A stretch of DNA of 64,000 bases from assembly GCA_018287875.1 (NCBI GenBank), contig JAGVVL010000002.1, positions 3,534,001 through 3,598,000 of the forward strand, read 5' to 3'. The DNA is from Nigrospora sphaerica. Taxonomy: Eukaryota > Ascomycota > Sordariomycetes > Amphisphaeriales > Apiosporaceae. Under the pieces are notes generated by a model, which had not been told where the DNA came from, did not search any database, and saw nothing but the letters and a program-made list of their open reading frames with translations. Made by a program: the position numbers and the translations under genes. This document shows, piece after piece, positions 30,601-42,679 of the stretch. Within the stretch, counting starts at the first letter, position 1, and each line of letters opens with the position of its first letter.

Positions 30601-31236
30601 CTCGGCCTCCTTCTGCAAATAGAAAGCATTGACCTTTTCTAGTTCGCGTTCCTGCTGTGCATCAGCCAGGTCCCGGAGCACACTCATGGCAGAGTGGGAC
30701 AAAGCACATCATACCAACTGAAAGAAGAATTTTGCCTTGTTCGCCTGCAGGGCCGATTGCGAGTCCACGGGGGTGTTGGGGCGGAGAGGGTCATTTTGCG
30801 CGGCGAGGGTGGGTGTGGCCGAGAGCTTCTTGATGAGCTGCCAAAGGTCGTGTCAGTGGCACCAGGGTTACGGCCGCGGCCTGGCAGGTCTGCTGGGCCC
30901 GGGTGGAGCAGCGTCCGTATGTACGCCCGGCCTCTCGTGGGCTTTTTCTCGCGCTCTGGGTACGAGGCCGACGCGGGCATCCCGGCAGTGGCTGAGGGGA
31001 GTGAGTGGGTGGACGACATACCTTCTTCAGGGCCTTGTAGTTGACAAAGCTGGCGGCATACTCGGGTACCTCGAGCTGGCGCTTCTGGATCTGCTTCCCG
31101 AACTTCCTGGAACAGGGATCAGCCAACCCCCCGTACAGCGTACGCCCTATAGCTGCGGCGTCCCGGGCGAGAGAAGGCAGGGCCACTGGGCACTTGCGCG
31201 GGCCAGCGTTGGGTTTGAGGGAAAATTGACTTACAT
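27622..31236 (-). CDS. pho81: PHO81/NUC-2-type CDK inhibitor (SPX-ankyrin-GDPD)
   Basis: Seven exons, complement(join(27622..27807, 27862..29666, 29733..30534, 30601..30651, 30715..30837, 31022..31106, 31235..31236)), 1017 residues, all phases consistent. The start codon is split: exon 1 contributes only AT, followed by GTAAGT, and G comes from exon 2. The SPX domain (residues 1 to about 185) starts MKFGKQIQKRQLEVPEYAASFVNYKALKK and includes the KILKKWDK lysine cluster of the inositol-polyphosphate pocket. Ankyrin repeats span about 226-530 (ADSLLLDTAISGNLESL, NCLHQATIYGN, PLHYACMHGRLDML). The C-terminal half is a GDPD-like domain (GDFVQLFVQHTNDGIPVLWP). Pho81/NUC-2 inhibits the Pho80-Pho85 CDK when phosphate is low, activating the PHO4/NUC-1 regulon. 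CACGTG hexamers lie upstream at 31561 and 32851. Confidence 0.95.
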
Positions 31237-34227
31237 GGTGCACCTGGGATGCCAGCAGCAAGCCGGCGAGGACGGCTTGCTCGGAAAGAGATTCTCGAGG
31301 GCGAGGAAGCCGAGGACGCCTGGCAGAGGGGCCGCGGAGGTACAAGTGGCTATTCGTGCTGCGGCTCAGCGCGCACGCGGCCAGTGCAGGTTGCTGGTTG
31401 GTCACGCCCCCGGCAGACCCGACGATGACCGGGTGGTGGAATGGGTCTGGGCCTTGGTCGCCGCGGGTTAGGACGTTCGAGAATGGATTCCGGTGGTCCT
31501 GGCTTATGCTTTCGAGAACAGAAAAGTTAACAAGGCGGACGGTGACATGAACGGACAAAGCACGTGGATGACCATGGCCAGCAGGAGCGCTTCAGGCTGA
31601 GAGAGAAGGCAGATTTGGTCCCATGTGGCACACGGAGACGGGATTCCCGAAGCAGTAGCCCCGTCGAATCGCCCACCCGGCCTCGCAGCGTCATGTGCCG
31701 CCCGCAGCTTTATTGGTATACTACCAGCCCTCTTGGCCACACCGGGGCCGCCTGCCGTGACGACACAGGCTCCTGGAGAAGGACACCCTGCCCGCTCCAG
31801 GGCCGCCTTTGCGAAACACGCGGGAAAGCAGTACCTTTTGGTCCCACAACGGCCGCCCCCCCAAAAGCCTGGATCGCCTGGTGGCAGACGTCAGAAGGGG
31901 TGGGTATCGGGACCGGTGCGGCTATGATCAAGCTGCAGGGTTGGGTGAGATTTGGTAGTAGCAGGGAAGGCTTAGGCCGAGTGGGAAAGTGCTGGCCGTA
32001 GAAATGGGAGAGGGTGGGGGTTCACGGAGCACGGTGAGGGCGTTGGTCCAGCAGCCCGGAGCCGGGGAACAAAGGCAAGGAGAAGACGGCGGTCGCTGGG
32101 CGAAACGACTCCGTTTCGACACAGTCAACCTGCATGTACTACTGGAACACGCCGCCGCCTGATAGGTTGTCTCTTTGGAGGGGGGGCGTTCGAAGCAGGT
32201 GTGACGCGGGGGAGGCGGGTGTTCCTCTGCTAGACCTCCTGATAGGACACCCCCGTATGTATGTCTTGGGCAGAGTCCCGGTAGGGGGGTGTGGCTGTAG
32301 GGGAGGGGTGATGGTGACGGTGCCTTACAGGGTGACTAGAACCGAGCCAATACGTCCGATGCGGGTGACAGGCAAGGACTATCTCCAGGCAGGCAAATCC
32401 GTAAGCAATGCATAAATATGAAGCGGTAGACGGACAGTGCAGAGCAGCAAGTAGTGGTAGAGAGGACAAAGGCGCATGCTCCGACTATATCCAGCCGCTG
32501 TCACTGTGAACACGCCCTCTGTGCGGACCTCGGGGGAGCAGAGCCGGGCTTTGTGCGAGGTCAAGGCGGCAGCAGCGCGTAAAAAAAAAAAACCGGGACA
32601 GCGGTTCTCTGAGGGTCACTTACGGTCGCGAATGGTCAGTTGTCCCGTGAGGATGTGAAATACCCCAGGCCAGAGATTTTGGATATTGTTCTCGGCCAAG
32701 AGCGACGCAGGGAGAAGAACAGGTGCCAGGTGGGGTTTGGTTTTGGATGGGCTCCGCGGCCGAGGGAGGGGCCGAAAGCATAAAACCAGACTGGCCTGCA
32801 GGCGGGTGGACGACAAGCACGCTAGGTACGCCGTCTTTTCGACTCAGTCCCACGTGTGACGACGGCGAAAACGGGACCGATGCGTGCGGGCAGGCGGCGG
32901 CGGCGGCGGCAGCAGCAGCACGACGAGGCTACAGGGCGCCGTATAGACTGACGTCTGCTGTCACCAACGGGGCCTTTCTCTGCTGGCGAGCCTCTCTGTT
33001 TCTGGCTCGAAGGACGGCTGGCCCTCTGAAGCTCTCGTGATCAGCTACTCGTCATTCCTCGTGGCACACAACAACGAACTCGGCACCGTGACCACCGTGA
33101 CATGCCGCCCTCGGCTGATAGGTCGATGGGGGTATGTTGACCACGAAGCTTACCAGTTCGTGGATAGATCGCCTGCTGCGCCCCGCTATGCCCAAGAGCG
33201 GTGCGGTATGGGAGCAAGGACCAATCAGGGGCCGTATATGAGAAACGTGGTGATAGAAGCGGACGAGGCTGAAAGTGACCCCTGTTGCGTCAAGGCGAAG
33301 CGATCGAACCTTGGAAGTTCTGCAAGGCTGTGGGGAAGCAGCGAACGGCCGCTTTCAGGAATCGAGTGGGCCAAGCACCCTTATTAGAGGTTAGTAAGCC
33401 GGCCCCTTACGTACATCCATCCATCCATCGTACACAGGAGGTCGATGCAGTGCTGGAAGGATCATGGCCGCATTTCAGTCAATTAACCCTGTTTCCAGCC
33501 GACGGTACATAGTCACATGTAAGGTGTAGCCCGGAGAGGCGTCATAGTTGGCATCTGTTGGGAGGCTGGACGACGGCGTTCGCATCAGTACGGGCACCGT
33601 TTGCACGCTTGGATCTGGCCCAATGTGGCGAGCCGCAAATCTTCATAGGAAGTCAGATCAAGCTTGGAAGGGGATGCATGGCGTCGACAGGGGTAGTGGA
33701 GCGTGACGAGGCTCCAACTGCAAGCTCTCACGCACATCAACCAGGTCTGCATTGTGGCTCGACTAGGGGGGCGAAACTTCGAGCGTTTGTCAAGCCCTCG
33801 TCTGTCCATCGTCCACGCCTGCTCTACATAGATTACGCGGTGTTCGTTCAAGGGCTCATTCCCTATTCCAAATACAAGGTAAAGCGGCAATGCAAATAAA
33901 TCCGAGATGGAATTGATTGATACGCATGTGGAGGGACTATACAATCGTTGTTTCGACTATGGTCGACCACGAGACCTCAGCCAATGAGCTCCCCTTTCGT
34001 AAAACTTCTTTAATCATAGTGGCCCTTTGCTGGTATCATTTGAGAATGCAATCAACCGAAACGCCCCAATCTATTCTCTCCAGTCCGTTTCTCACGAGAG
34101 CCACCCATTCGCACATTCGCCTCCCAAGTTCGCTAATGCCCAAAGCTTCCACCCCGACCAAACCCTGACTCCGAATTCATATTGCCATGCCGACACCAGA
34201 GCGGCACCCGAAATGCGGCCAGGGGCG
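31237..34227. promoter_or_regulatory. 3-kb region upstream of PHO81
   Basis: No credible gene. Two CACGTG hexamers (31561-31566 and 32851-32856) match the Pho4/NUC-1 core site. Small low-complexity tracts include an A run near 32581, CGG repeats near 32900 and CATC repeats near 33415. The 3' UTR of the CHY/RING gene lies at the right end. Confidence 0.45.
31561..31566 (+). promoter_or_regulatory. CACGTG, candidate Pho4/NUC-1 site
   Basis: Palindromic E-box about 325 bp upstream of the PHO81 start codon. In yeast PHO81 is itself a Pho4 target. The same hexamer occurs elsewhere in the window by chance. Confidence 0.3.
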
Positions 34228-34255
34228 CTATCTGTGGCCCAAAAGGTTGATTCCG

Positions 34256-34288
<33 letters not shown>

Positions 34289-36268
34289 ATGTCGTCGTCG
34301 ATGGATGAAGTGGAATCGTCGTCCGACTCCGACTCCGACTCTTCGGCCAGAATTCCCGGCGACGTAATAGTCCGGGGCACGCGCCTCCAAAAGCCGATGA
34401 GATCTTCGGCCTCGTCTTCCGAATCTTCCACATCATCGTGGTGGCCGCCATGACGTAGCATTTGCTCGACGGCAAGGGATGGAGAAACCGATCTCGCTAA
34501 CCTCTCCGGCAGCATGTACGACCCAATGAGTTGCGCCTGTGCCTCCAACGCCTCGTTGGACTGCGGCACGAGATTCGAAGAGTGCCGGCGTCTCCTCGGG
34601 ATGTCCCGCGCCGTCGTGGGCTGTGCCGAATTTGCGGCCGTCGTGTTGTTCGTGTGGTGGGATGGCAGCGGGGGCTCCCCCGTCGGCGCGGCGTTCATCC
34701 CCAATATTTGGAGCTCCGAGGTGTTGTACGACTGGCACACGGCGCATCTGAGGCCGAGCCAGTGGTACCTCACCGTCGTTTTGGTTGAGCAGTCGTTACA
34801 GAGCACGACGGCCCGCGTGTCCTGAAACTTCTCGGGCATGGGCTGCGCCTGAATGGCCAAGTCCAGGTTGCGGAATTGCGTTTCCATATTGACAACGCTC
34901 TTGTTGCATATGGGGCACTTGTAGGCCGTCCTGATATGCTCCCCGTAGCAGTTGCGGTGCATCGCGTGACCACACTTCATAATACACACGGGCTTAGGAG
35001 AGCTGTGGAGATACTCGCCACAAATGGGACAATCGCTGTCCAGCGACCGTTCGATGCACCTGTGGTCCATCTCGAGGCTGATGGCCAAACAAGCGCAGCA
35101 TTTCTAAGACGGATGTTAGTCCCGTGCCTCTGAGAACCCTCGGCGGCGCTCGTACCTTGCAGTGAAAGAAGTCCTTCCCTATGCCTCTCCCAACCCTGCA
35201 TATACCGCAGTCGACGCAGTGGTAGATGGGCTTGTCCGGGTCGTTGTTCCAGAGCTTGCACGTGCCGCAGTAGTACATAGCGGCCGACTCCCCACAGCTG
35301 ACGCAGGCCTCCCCGGCCGCCTGTGCGGTCCCGCAGAACATACAGAGCATGTTTTTGGTGTCCTTGGCGACCATGGCATGATCCTCGGCCTCGTCGTGGC
35401 AGAACCGGCAGATATACCACCGGCTGCACGAAGAGCATTGTGATTTGACATTTCTTTTGTAGTGCGGGCAACCCAGAGCCCGGAACTCGGAGTCCTCCTC
35501 CTCTGGCTTGAGCGGGGCAAACACGCGCTTGACATCGGCATCCGTTAGTACAAACCGCTGGGGTGTTGCCGCCTCGCCAAGGGGGTTCCAGAACTTGAAC
35601 GAGTCCAACATGCTCTGTGACTGTCTTTGCTCCCAACTGACGGGACGGGAGGAACTCAGGGGTTGATCCGATGGCGCCGCCTTGTTGCACTTGGTATAGT
35701 TCTCCATCAGCAACTGATGCATGAGGCGGGCTTGGTCGGGTGCAGGCAGATTTTGGGCCTGGATTTCCAATATCCTGGCCCGCAGCACCCCCATCCCATC
35801 GTCCTCGGGCAGCGGCGATGGCGGGTCTGGCCTCGGGGCGGCAGGGGCAGCCAGGGTGTCCTCGGTCGGTATCGGGTTCGGCGTGCTCGGGTCCGGCAAC
35901 TCGTGGAGTTCCGCCGGAGCATTGCCCGGCTCGGGCTCCTGTGGCCGGGGACCCATGGACGCGATGGCCCATAGCGAGGCCGTTGCGACGTCGGGGGCTG
36001 TCGCGGCGTCGTATTCGCTTGCCATGGTGGGAGGAACGGAGCTGCGCGAGGGGGGGGGCTGTGAGGCGGTTAGGCGCCCTTTGTCTCTCAGGTCGACGTC
36101 CTCGTCTGTCTCGCATATGACATTCTCCTGGCTCGGCGTCGGTTCCTGCTTGTTTCGGAGGGGGAGCGACGGGCGGGACTCGGGGCTGCCGGTGATGCTC
36201 GACAGCGAAAATCGCCTCACTTGTCGCAGAGCTGGCCCAAAGATGAAGTCGGACACCACTGAGGACAT
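34228..36268 (-). CDS. CHY zinc-finger / RING E3 ubiquitin ligase, Pirh2-like
   Basis: Two exons, complement(join(34228..35103, 35156..36268)), 662 residues; the 52-nt intron (GTACGA, ACTAAC, CTTAG) is in phase 0. I start at 36268 (MSSVVSDFIFGPALRQVRRF); a 38-codon upstream extension lacks coding look. After about 260 low-complexity residues come the CHY finger (LGCPHYKRNVKSQCSSC, RFCHDE), the CTCHY finger (YYCGTCKLWNNDPDKPIYHC, FHCKKC) and a RING (about 396-440, CPICGEYL, MKCGHAMHRNCY, CPICNKS), then a zinc ribbon. This is the order of RCHY1/Pirh2. The C-terminus is highly acidic with an 11-Asp run encoded by a GAC-type trinucleotide repeat near 34258-34290. Likely an E2-dependent ubiquitin ligase; substrates unknown. 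Confidence 0.93.
34258..34310. repeat. trinucleotide repeat encoding poly-Asp
   Basis: Repeated GTC on the plus strand (GAC on the coding strand) gives the acidic tract near the C-terminus of the CHY/RING protein; a candidate for length variation between strains. Confidence 0.8.
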
Positions 36269-37342
36269 GGCAAGGAGCAACAGCAGCGGTTTCGGGGCGT
36301 TGCTGGCCGGGGAAACACTGCGAGAAAAAGGGTGGGTAGGTATGGATGGGTATGGGCAGGTGGTCACGCCATGTAACCCCAACGGCGGCGTCGTCGGGTG
36401 TGCAAGCTGTCGGTATTACGGAGTACAACGAGAGGGAACCGGAAGAGGGATGCAGGAGGTAGGAAAGCGGTCGTGTAGGTCGGCCAGGAGAAGAGAAGGG
36501 AAAGGCGAGACGTGAGGCCGCCGTGCGCGCACAGTACGTTCGCCAAGCAACGGCCCAGGAGGTAATGAGGTACGGGGTGTATGTACGCGAAGGGGATATC
36601 CGCGTATAGGCGGTAAGGAGGAGTGAGACACAGGAGAGCTCGCGAGGCGGTGATCAATAAAAGACGTTCGTTGGCGGCAGGCCCCGGGGTTGTTGCATAC
36701 ACCCGACTCGAGCATCGACTAGTCGAGGCAGGTACAGCCAACGTCCAGACCCCGTCAGAAGCACAAGCACTGACACTCGACGTTCATCAGGCACTGGTAC
36801 CCAGACGGGCCCAGAATGACATGTTGCGCGGGGCTCCGATTGCTCGCTCGATGCAGCGGTACAGGGGGAGAGGAAGCGTGAGCGGCTTGTGACGGATTTG
36901 GAATCCGGGCAGCTTGCGACGGGAAATAAAAGAGGGCAGCGCGCGCGGGGGCTCTAGTTCCCCGTCGCCCGCCCTTCCATCCGCAGGTCTAGGTGCCTCT
37001 ATAGGGATCCATACTGCCATGTTCGCTTGTCCGCCCGTGCATTTCTCCCGCAACCCTCTTGCCTCTCCGTCCTATGCAGCCGTGCAGCCAGCCAGCCAGC
37101 CAGCCAGCCGTAATTACTGTAGCGCGTGACGGGCCACCAAAAGCTTCTTTGGACGGCCCCTACCGGCTTCTCCAGGACCGCCCACACCCGACGTTAGGTA
37201 CCTGGCCGTGCACATGCTATCAATGACGGCAACCTTTCGACAATCTCATCCGAACCTCCTCTCGTGACGGGATTCCATCGCAGCTCGTCGTGCCTCGCAA
37301 AATCCACAGGACACACAGCACAGCGCCGTCACCATCACCGCC
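36269..37342. promoter_or_regulatory. divergent promoter region CHY/RING / LYR protein
   Basis: About 1.07 kb between divergent starts without credible ORFs. A short GCCA tandem run lies at about 37085-37109. Confidence 0.4.
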
Positions 37343-37808
37343 ATGGTTGCCGACTTGAAGGTCATACATGCGTATCGCGCTCTCTACCGCGCTCTTCTCC
37401 ACGCTGTCCAGTTCTCGAAGCCCGCCCGCTTCGTGGCCCGCGACCAACTCAGGTTGGGCTTTCGCGATCCGGCGGCGACGTACGACTACCGGTCTATAGC
37501 CCGGACCGTACGTTTCCTGGAAGCAGCCGCGAGGACCCGGGGCGTCGAGCACAAGGTCCTCAAGAATTTGCTGGTCGTGTCCTACTACCGCCATGGCTTT
37601 TCGACGTTTCGTCAAAAGAACCTGGACGAAAAGGCCGTAGCCAATAAGTAAGTGAGACTTGTTTGTTTGTCTCGAACCTTACACGGCACCACTACTAACC
37701 CATCGTAGGGAGGAGTGGGTGAGATACGTCCAAGACAATGCTTACAAAAACTACGACATGACCATTGCCATGCTCAATAAGTCTCTGGGCCTGTGTCTGC
37801 GTTCCTGA
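37343..37808 (+). CDS. LYR-motif mitochondrial family protein
   Basis: Two exons, join(37343..37647, 37709..37808), 134 residues; the 61-nt intron has GTAAGT, ACTAAC and CGTAG signals, phase AA|G. The N-terminus is MVADLKVIHAYRALYRALLHAVQFSKPARF, with an L/I-Y-R-like signature (LYRALLHA), then RDQLRLGF, IARTVRFLEAAARTRGVEHKVLKNLL and a short helical tail (EEWVRYVQDNAYKNYDMTIAMLNKSLGL). LYR proteins are small basic adaptors that bind the acyl-carrier protein in mitochondria and help assemble respiratory complexes or mitoribosomes. I recall a fungal DUF1763 subgroup with this look, but cannot assign a particular complex. Confidence 0.85.
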
Positions 37809-40194
37809 AAACCCGTCGTTGGTCCTCTGCGGTTGCGCCCCAGGCGCCCAGCCCCTGGAGGTCTGGGGCTTCGCAGGGCGCAGGGTGCGCGGGTAGTCCT
37901 CCTGGGCCCCATGACCACGTCAAGCTTCTCGTGACGGACAGGCGAAGGCAATGCTGCGAAACGAGTCCTGTGACGGCAGACCCATGGGCAACCCGGAGTC
38001 AACCCGTAGGGTGGGATGGGGGAAAAGTCAAACGCTCGAAAGTGACCCAGGAATGGAGTCATCGCAACTCCACCGTTCAAAATTGCCCCTAAGCTGGTCG
38101 TTATGGCAGTCGAAAAGCTCATGTACCATCACGCGGCGCATCCGACCCAGGTTCTCTGGGTGCTTGTCTCGTCCCGCTAGGCTGTTGGGTTCCAACATGA
38201 ACATGGTTCGAGTTTGGTCATGTCAAGCAGGGAGCCCGGGCTGCGTTGTAGAAGACGGACGACACGGCTTGGTTGTATAAGGGAATTGGGCTTTACCAGG
38301 AGGGCTCGGAGATAGAGGCCTGAGAAACATGAGTCGGCTCTTTGCTGCTTGAGACGATCACAGACCAGGTCCTTTTCGCCGGCAAATTGCACCTCATCCT
38401 ACCTGAGGCTGGGCAAGATGTCGCAATGCATCTCGGTTGTCGGGACGGAGAGACAACGGTGAGGCGTCCTGATTCGCCGGCGTGTCTTTTGGGTGCGCGG
38501 TAAGCGGCGATCCCTGAGGGCCTATGAGGTGCATTACGCCCCATGACGCTCCTCTGCATGGAAGGCAAGCTAATTGGGTTTGCAGCACCATGTGCCCGTG
38601 AAGACATGGCTCACAGCGGCGCGAACGGGTCGGTCAAGTAGTAGTGGTGAAGTCGTCGTGAAGCAAGCGCCGGCGGAATAGGGCCGGGAAGTGCCGGCCA
38701 CGACAACGGAATAGAGCCGCCTGGGCGGCGAGACGGCGTCCGGGCAAACACGACGGAACCCAAATAGAGAGGGATGCGAGTACGGAGGGGAAGATAGGGA
38801 CTCAACGTACCCACACGGCAACGGGATATCGATTATGGGGAAACCCCTTTGCCCAGCGCCCCAGAATAGAACAAACAGCAAAGCCCCTCCTTCGGGGGCC
38901 CGTCCGTCCCTGGCCGCCCAAGAACGACCTGTCGTCTCAGTACGTCGTCCCCTTGGTCCCCCCGTTCGTCCCCTCGTCGACTCCTCCCCTTTCCCCCCCC
39001 GTCGTGCCGTGGTAGGCCTGTAGAGGCAGGGATTGGCTCCCCGTTCTGTAGAACCTCCATCTGATCGACGTTTCTCACCCACATGTTTTGAAGCTGCATC
39101 AAGTCGCGCAGCCACTCAGATGAGCCGGGCGGCGGTCCATGTGGAGACAGCAAGTTAGCATCCGTGAAACCTTTCCCAGAAGGGGCCCCGCCCGCGGCAC
39201 CACCGCAGCCAAGCAACCGTACGAGACTGGCTTGAAAGACGACTGATCAGAGGGGAGGACAGCCGAAGACGATGGACTGATCACGGATTTACCGTCAGAT
39301 GAGCAGTTGGACGAGTGCTGGCAAGTCGCCGCCCCCACCCCCTGTTCTGTGGGTGGTCCTGCTCCTATATGGCGGATCCATTGGATGCACATGGATGGGA
39401 TGTAGGGGCCCGTAGCACATAGCTTCCAAGGGCGAGCCCATAGCCCCACGAAGTGAGGTATTGGAGGTCAGTAAAGGAAGTATGGAGTCATACACGCCCT
39501 ACCATGTCACCTATGCGAACATTGCCTCGTTTTCTTCAAAGCAACAGGAGTACCCTAAAAGCAAAGCCACCCGGCCAGCTTACCTATTCGTACCTTTACC
39601 AACTCGCACCCATCTCTCTCGTACCTATCCGCCTGCCCATCCTGTCTTTCCAGGGCGTGTGACGGCTGCGGTGCGCCTACCTCTTTCACTCCCTCTCCCT
39701 TCCCCCTCCAGTCGCCTCTGCTTCATCGAACCCCGCAAACCACTGAACCTTGGGATATCTCGAGTCAGTGCCCATCCAATTGGACTCCCTCGCTGGTCGA
39801 TTAGCATACTCCTGAACATGACCTGAGCACCATTAGGCGCCCCCCCCCCCCCCGCCCGATCGCCTGGAGAGAAGGCGCAAGCAAATGACATACGTAGGCG
39901 AGCGGCCAGACTCTACAGAGACAACAGAGCTCGTCGCCTACACCAGCCCAGCCAACCCCGCATCGTTTCCCTTTCCCTTTCCGTCTGCGTCGACTCGCAA
40001 CATCCCAAGTTCCCGGCAATCAGCTTGATGGCATATCGACTGCCACCAGTTGCCGTCATAGTATTGCGACCGCGCTGATGACTCTGGTCCTCTGCCTAGA
40101 GGCCACTGTCTGAAGCCCGTTCCTCGCCTCCCTTGCCCTCCCCTCACTCCCTTTTCGCCCCCTCCCTCGCCGCGCGGTAGTGTGTTTGAGAGCC
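37809..40194. other. gene-free stretch
   Basis: About 2.4 kb between the LYR gene and the carrier gene. ORFs up to 180 codons occur on the minus strand (38570-39216) but overlap in several frames, are Arg/Gly/Pro-rich and show no motif. A C13-14 run lies at about 39840-39853. The last few hundred bases should be the carrier promoter. Confidence 0.4.
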
Positions 40195-41726
40195 ATGCCT
40201 GTCCAAGTCGAATTCCAAAATGTCACCAGCGAGTCGCTACGGAGCCGGACCATGCCTCCCCCCCAGCTCAGCGCGAGCAGCGCCGACGTCAACAGCAGCA
40301 GTAGCGAGAAACCGCGACGCTGGATAAAACGGTACCGAACCGAGGTCTCTGCAAGCTCCGCCAGCGTGCTGTCCACCCTCACGGCCTTTCCCCTTGACAG
40401 CGTCAAGACGCGACTCCAGACGTACCCCTACAATGGGTTCACCGATTGCGTCCGCAGAACGTACCAGTCCGAGGGTGTGCGAGGCTTCTTTCGAGGTAAG
40501 GTCGATCCCTCACCTCCTCCAGCCATGGCCGCCGCCGCCATGGTCGTCGTCAGGCTTGCTTTTCTACCTCCTGCGACCCCCAAGACAAGGCGAGATGCCG
40601 CCCCGGCTGCGTCGAGCTGGGCGATTCGTGCTCGAGCTGACCGTTGCTTTCGTCCAGGTGTAACTGCCCCCTTGGCTAGCGTAACGCTTGTGCGAACCGT
40701 TTCCTTCTCGATTTACCAACGCTCGAAATACGTTTACTCGGACTGGATGGGCAAGAACCTGGGCTTCTGCCCGCTCGAGCACGTCAACAAAAACGGCGCA
40801 TACCCGAATCTGGGCACCATCGGCTGCTTTGGGGCGGCCGGGGCCACGGCCGGCTTCGGCATCACCTTCATAGCCTGTGAGTGACGGCGAGGCCGCCTCT
40901 GCCGCACGTGTAGACGATGCAGTATCTCGCTGACCCCGAGGCCGCGGCTCAGGCCCCTTCGAGCTCACCAAGCTCAGTGCGCAGGTCTCGGTCCTCATGG
41001 CCAACCAGAAAAACGTGGACCCCCACCGACAGGCCATTGCCATGAGCTACCACAACAAAGGCACGGTGCAAACGCTGCGCAACATCGTCAAGCACCGCGG
41101 TATGAAGGGCATGTACACGGGCCTGAACCTGCATCTGAGTACGTTTGGCCACGCGCCCGCGCCCGCGCCGCTCCCAAAAGCATAATCCCCCCTCTCCTCG
41201 AACCGAGCTAACGCATGCCGCAGTGCGGGATACGCTGGGGACGGGCATCTACTTTGCGACCTACGAAAGCAGCAAGCAATTGTTGACCACCTTCAGCGGC
41301 ACCGACGCCCACAAGAACCCCATGGCCGTTCTGGTTGCTGGCGGTCTCTGCGGCATCGTATCCTGGGCTTTGATATGTGGGTCCACCTGCTTCCTAGCTA
41401 CAATAGGCGCATAGCGTTTCGTTGGGGGCGCATGTTGCATTGACGAACCCCGTTCCATCGCGTCGCCAAGGCAGAGAGGACGTCGAGTTGGCTGACCGCT
41501 GTTCCCAGATCCGATCGACTCGGTTAAGAGCATCTACCAGCGCAACGCGCTCATGTTCACCAAGGGTCAGACGGTGCCAATTCCCAAGATCCAGTTCTTC
41601 AGGCGGGACATGTATCGTGGCCTGGGCGTCTCGATGGGCCGGTCCGCTGCCGTCAACGCCGTCTTCTTTTCGGCCTTTGAGTTCTTCAAAAAGAAGGTGA
41701 ACAACATGAAAGACGAGGTGGACTGA
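40195..41726 (+). CDS. mitochondrial carrier family (SLC25) transporter
   Basis: Five exons, join(40195..40495, 40658..40876, 40953..41138, 41224..41376, 41509..41726), 358 residues with all phases consistent. Three repeats carry the carrier signature Px[DE]xxK/R: FPLDSVKTRLQ with GFFRG in repeat 1, CPFELTKLSAQVS with GMYTG in repeat 2, and YPIDSVKSIYQ with MYRGLG in repeat 3. Six helices are expected in the inner membrane. The 45-residue N-terminal extension is polar. The substrate cannot be read from the sequence. Intron 1 (162 nt) is a multiple of three without stops and could be mistaken for coding sequence, but it interrupts the carrier repeat, has a CTGACC branch and CCAG acceptor, and its translation is unlike any carrier. 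Confidence 0.93.
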
Positions 41727-42679
41727 GCCCTTGCCACCTCATGCAGGGTCCGACGCGCCAGAGCAGCTCGCCGGCTACGGGGTCTTTGTCCCAGGGCCGG
41801 TTTGTCCCGCCGGCGGCGGCCCTATCCAGCGTCTTAGGGGACACTGTCCTCCACCGGGAGGCAGGACATGTACCCTCGGAAACGGGACACGTAACGACTA
41901 CCATTATGGAGCATATGAGGCGTTTGGAAGGGATGGCTATCCTAGGCAAAGTTGTGGCACCGGTTTGCTATGTTTTGGTTATGTACGCATTCACGGTGTA
42001 TCAAGGGAAACACAACGGCAAAGATACAGACGATGTCGGTCTCACAGTAGGGAACCGCGGGTACAGACAAGGACCTCATCTAGGCAACCCCAAGTCAGGT
42101 TGGGGCGGAGTGCGATGTGGACGCGAGATAACGAATCATAACAGGTCCCTTAGGAAGGGACTGCCAATCAAGAGAAAGCTTGGAATACGACACGCCCCGG
42201 GGGGTGCTCGGACATTGAACAAGGGCAGCCATTTCCGCCCGGTGCAGGCCAATAAGCTGAATTCACCCCCTGTTCCTAAGGATCCAGACTGTCGCAGTAG
42301 TACTCTTACAATATGTAGTTTACAAGCGTGGCCGCGGACGGCCGGGACTTGCATCTTGCAGGCGGATCCGCCCCCCTTCCGCCATGCCGCGGCCCCTGTG
42401 CTGCCGTCAGGCCCGAAAACCTCGATGAAAACCGACCAATACACATCCTAAACGCCGAAAACCCAGCCAGGTGGCATATTCTGTCCATCCCGGCATCATT
42501 TGGTATCAATCCCGTTGCTCGCGCCCTTGTGTCCGCTCATGTATGCCGAAACCGCGTCTTCCTGTAAACACCCTCCTCGCCCCCCTCGATCCACTATCGT
42601 CGGCCTCGGGCCCGTCCGTTTCTTCGTGCGCTCGTGTCTTTCGTGAGGGGCGCGCCGCCGGCCGCAGGGGTGAGCCCCC
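41727..42679. other. convergent 3' region carrier / MOB1
   Basis: About 950 bp between two 3' ends. ORFs here are unsupported. Confidence 0.4.

Noticed and set aside
38570..39216. Minus-strand ORFs of 127-181 codons
   Set aside because: Overlapping frames with Arg/Gly-rich composition and no motif.
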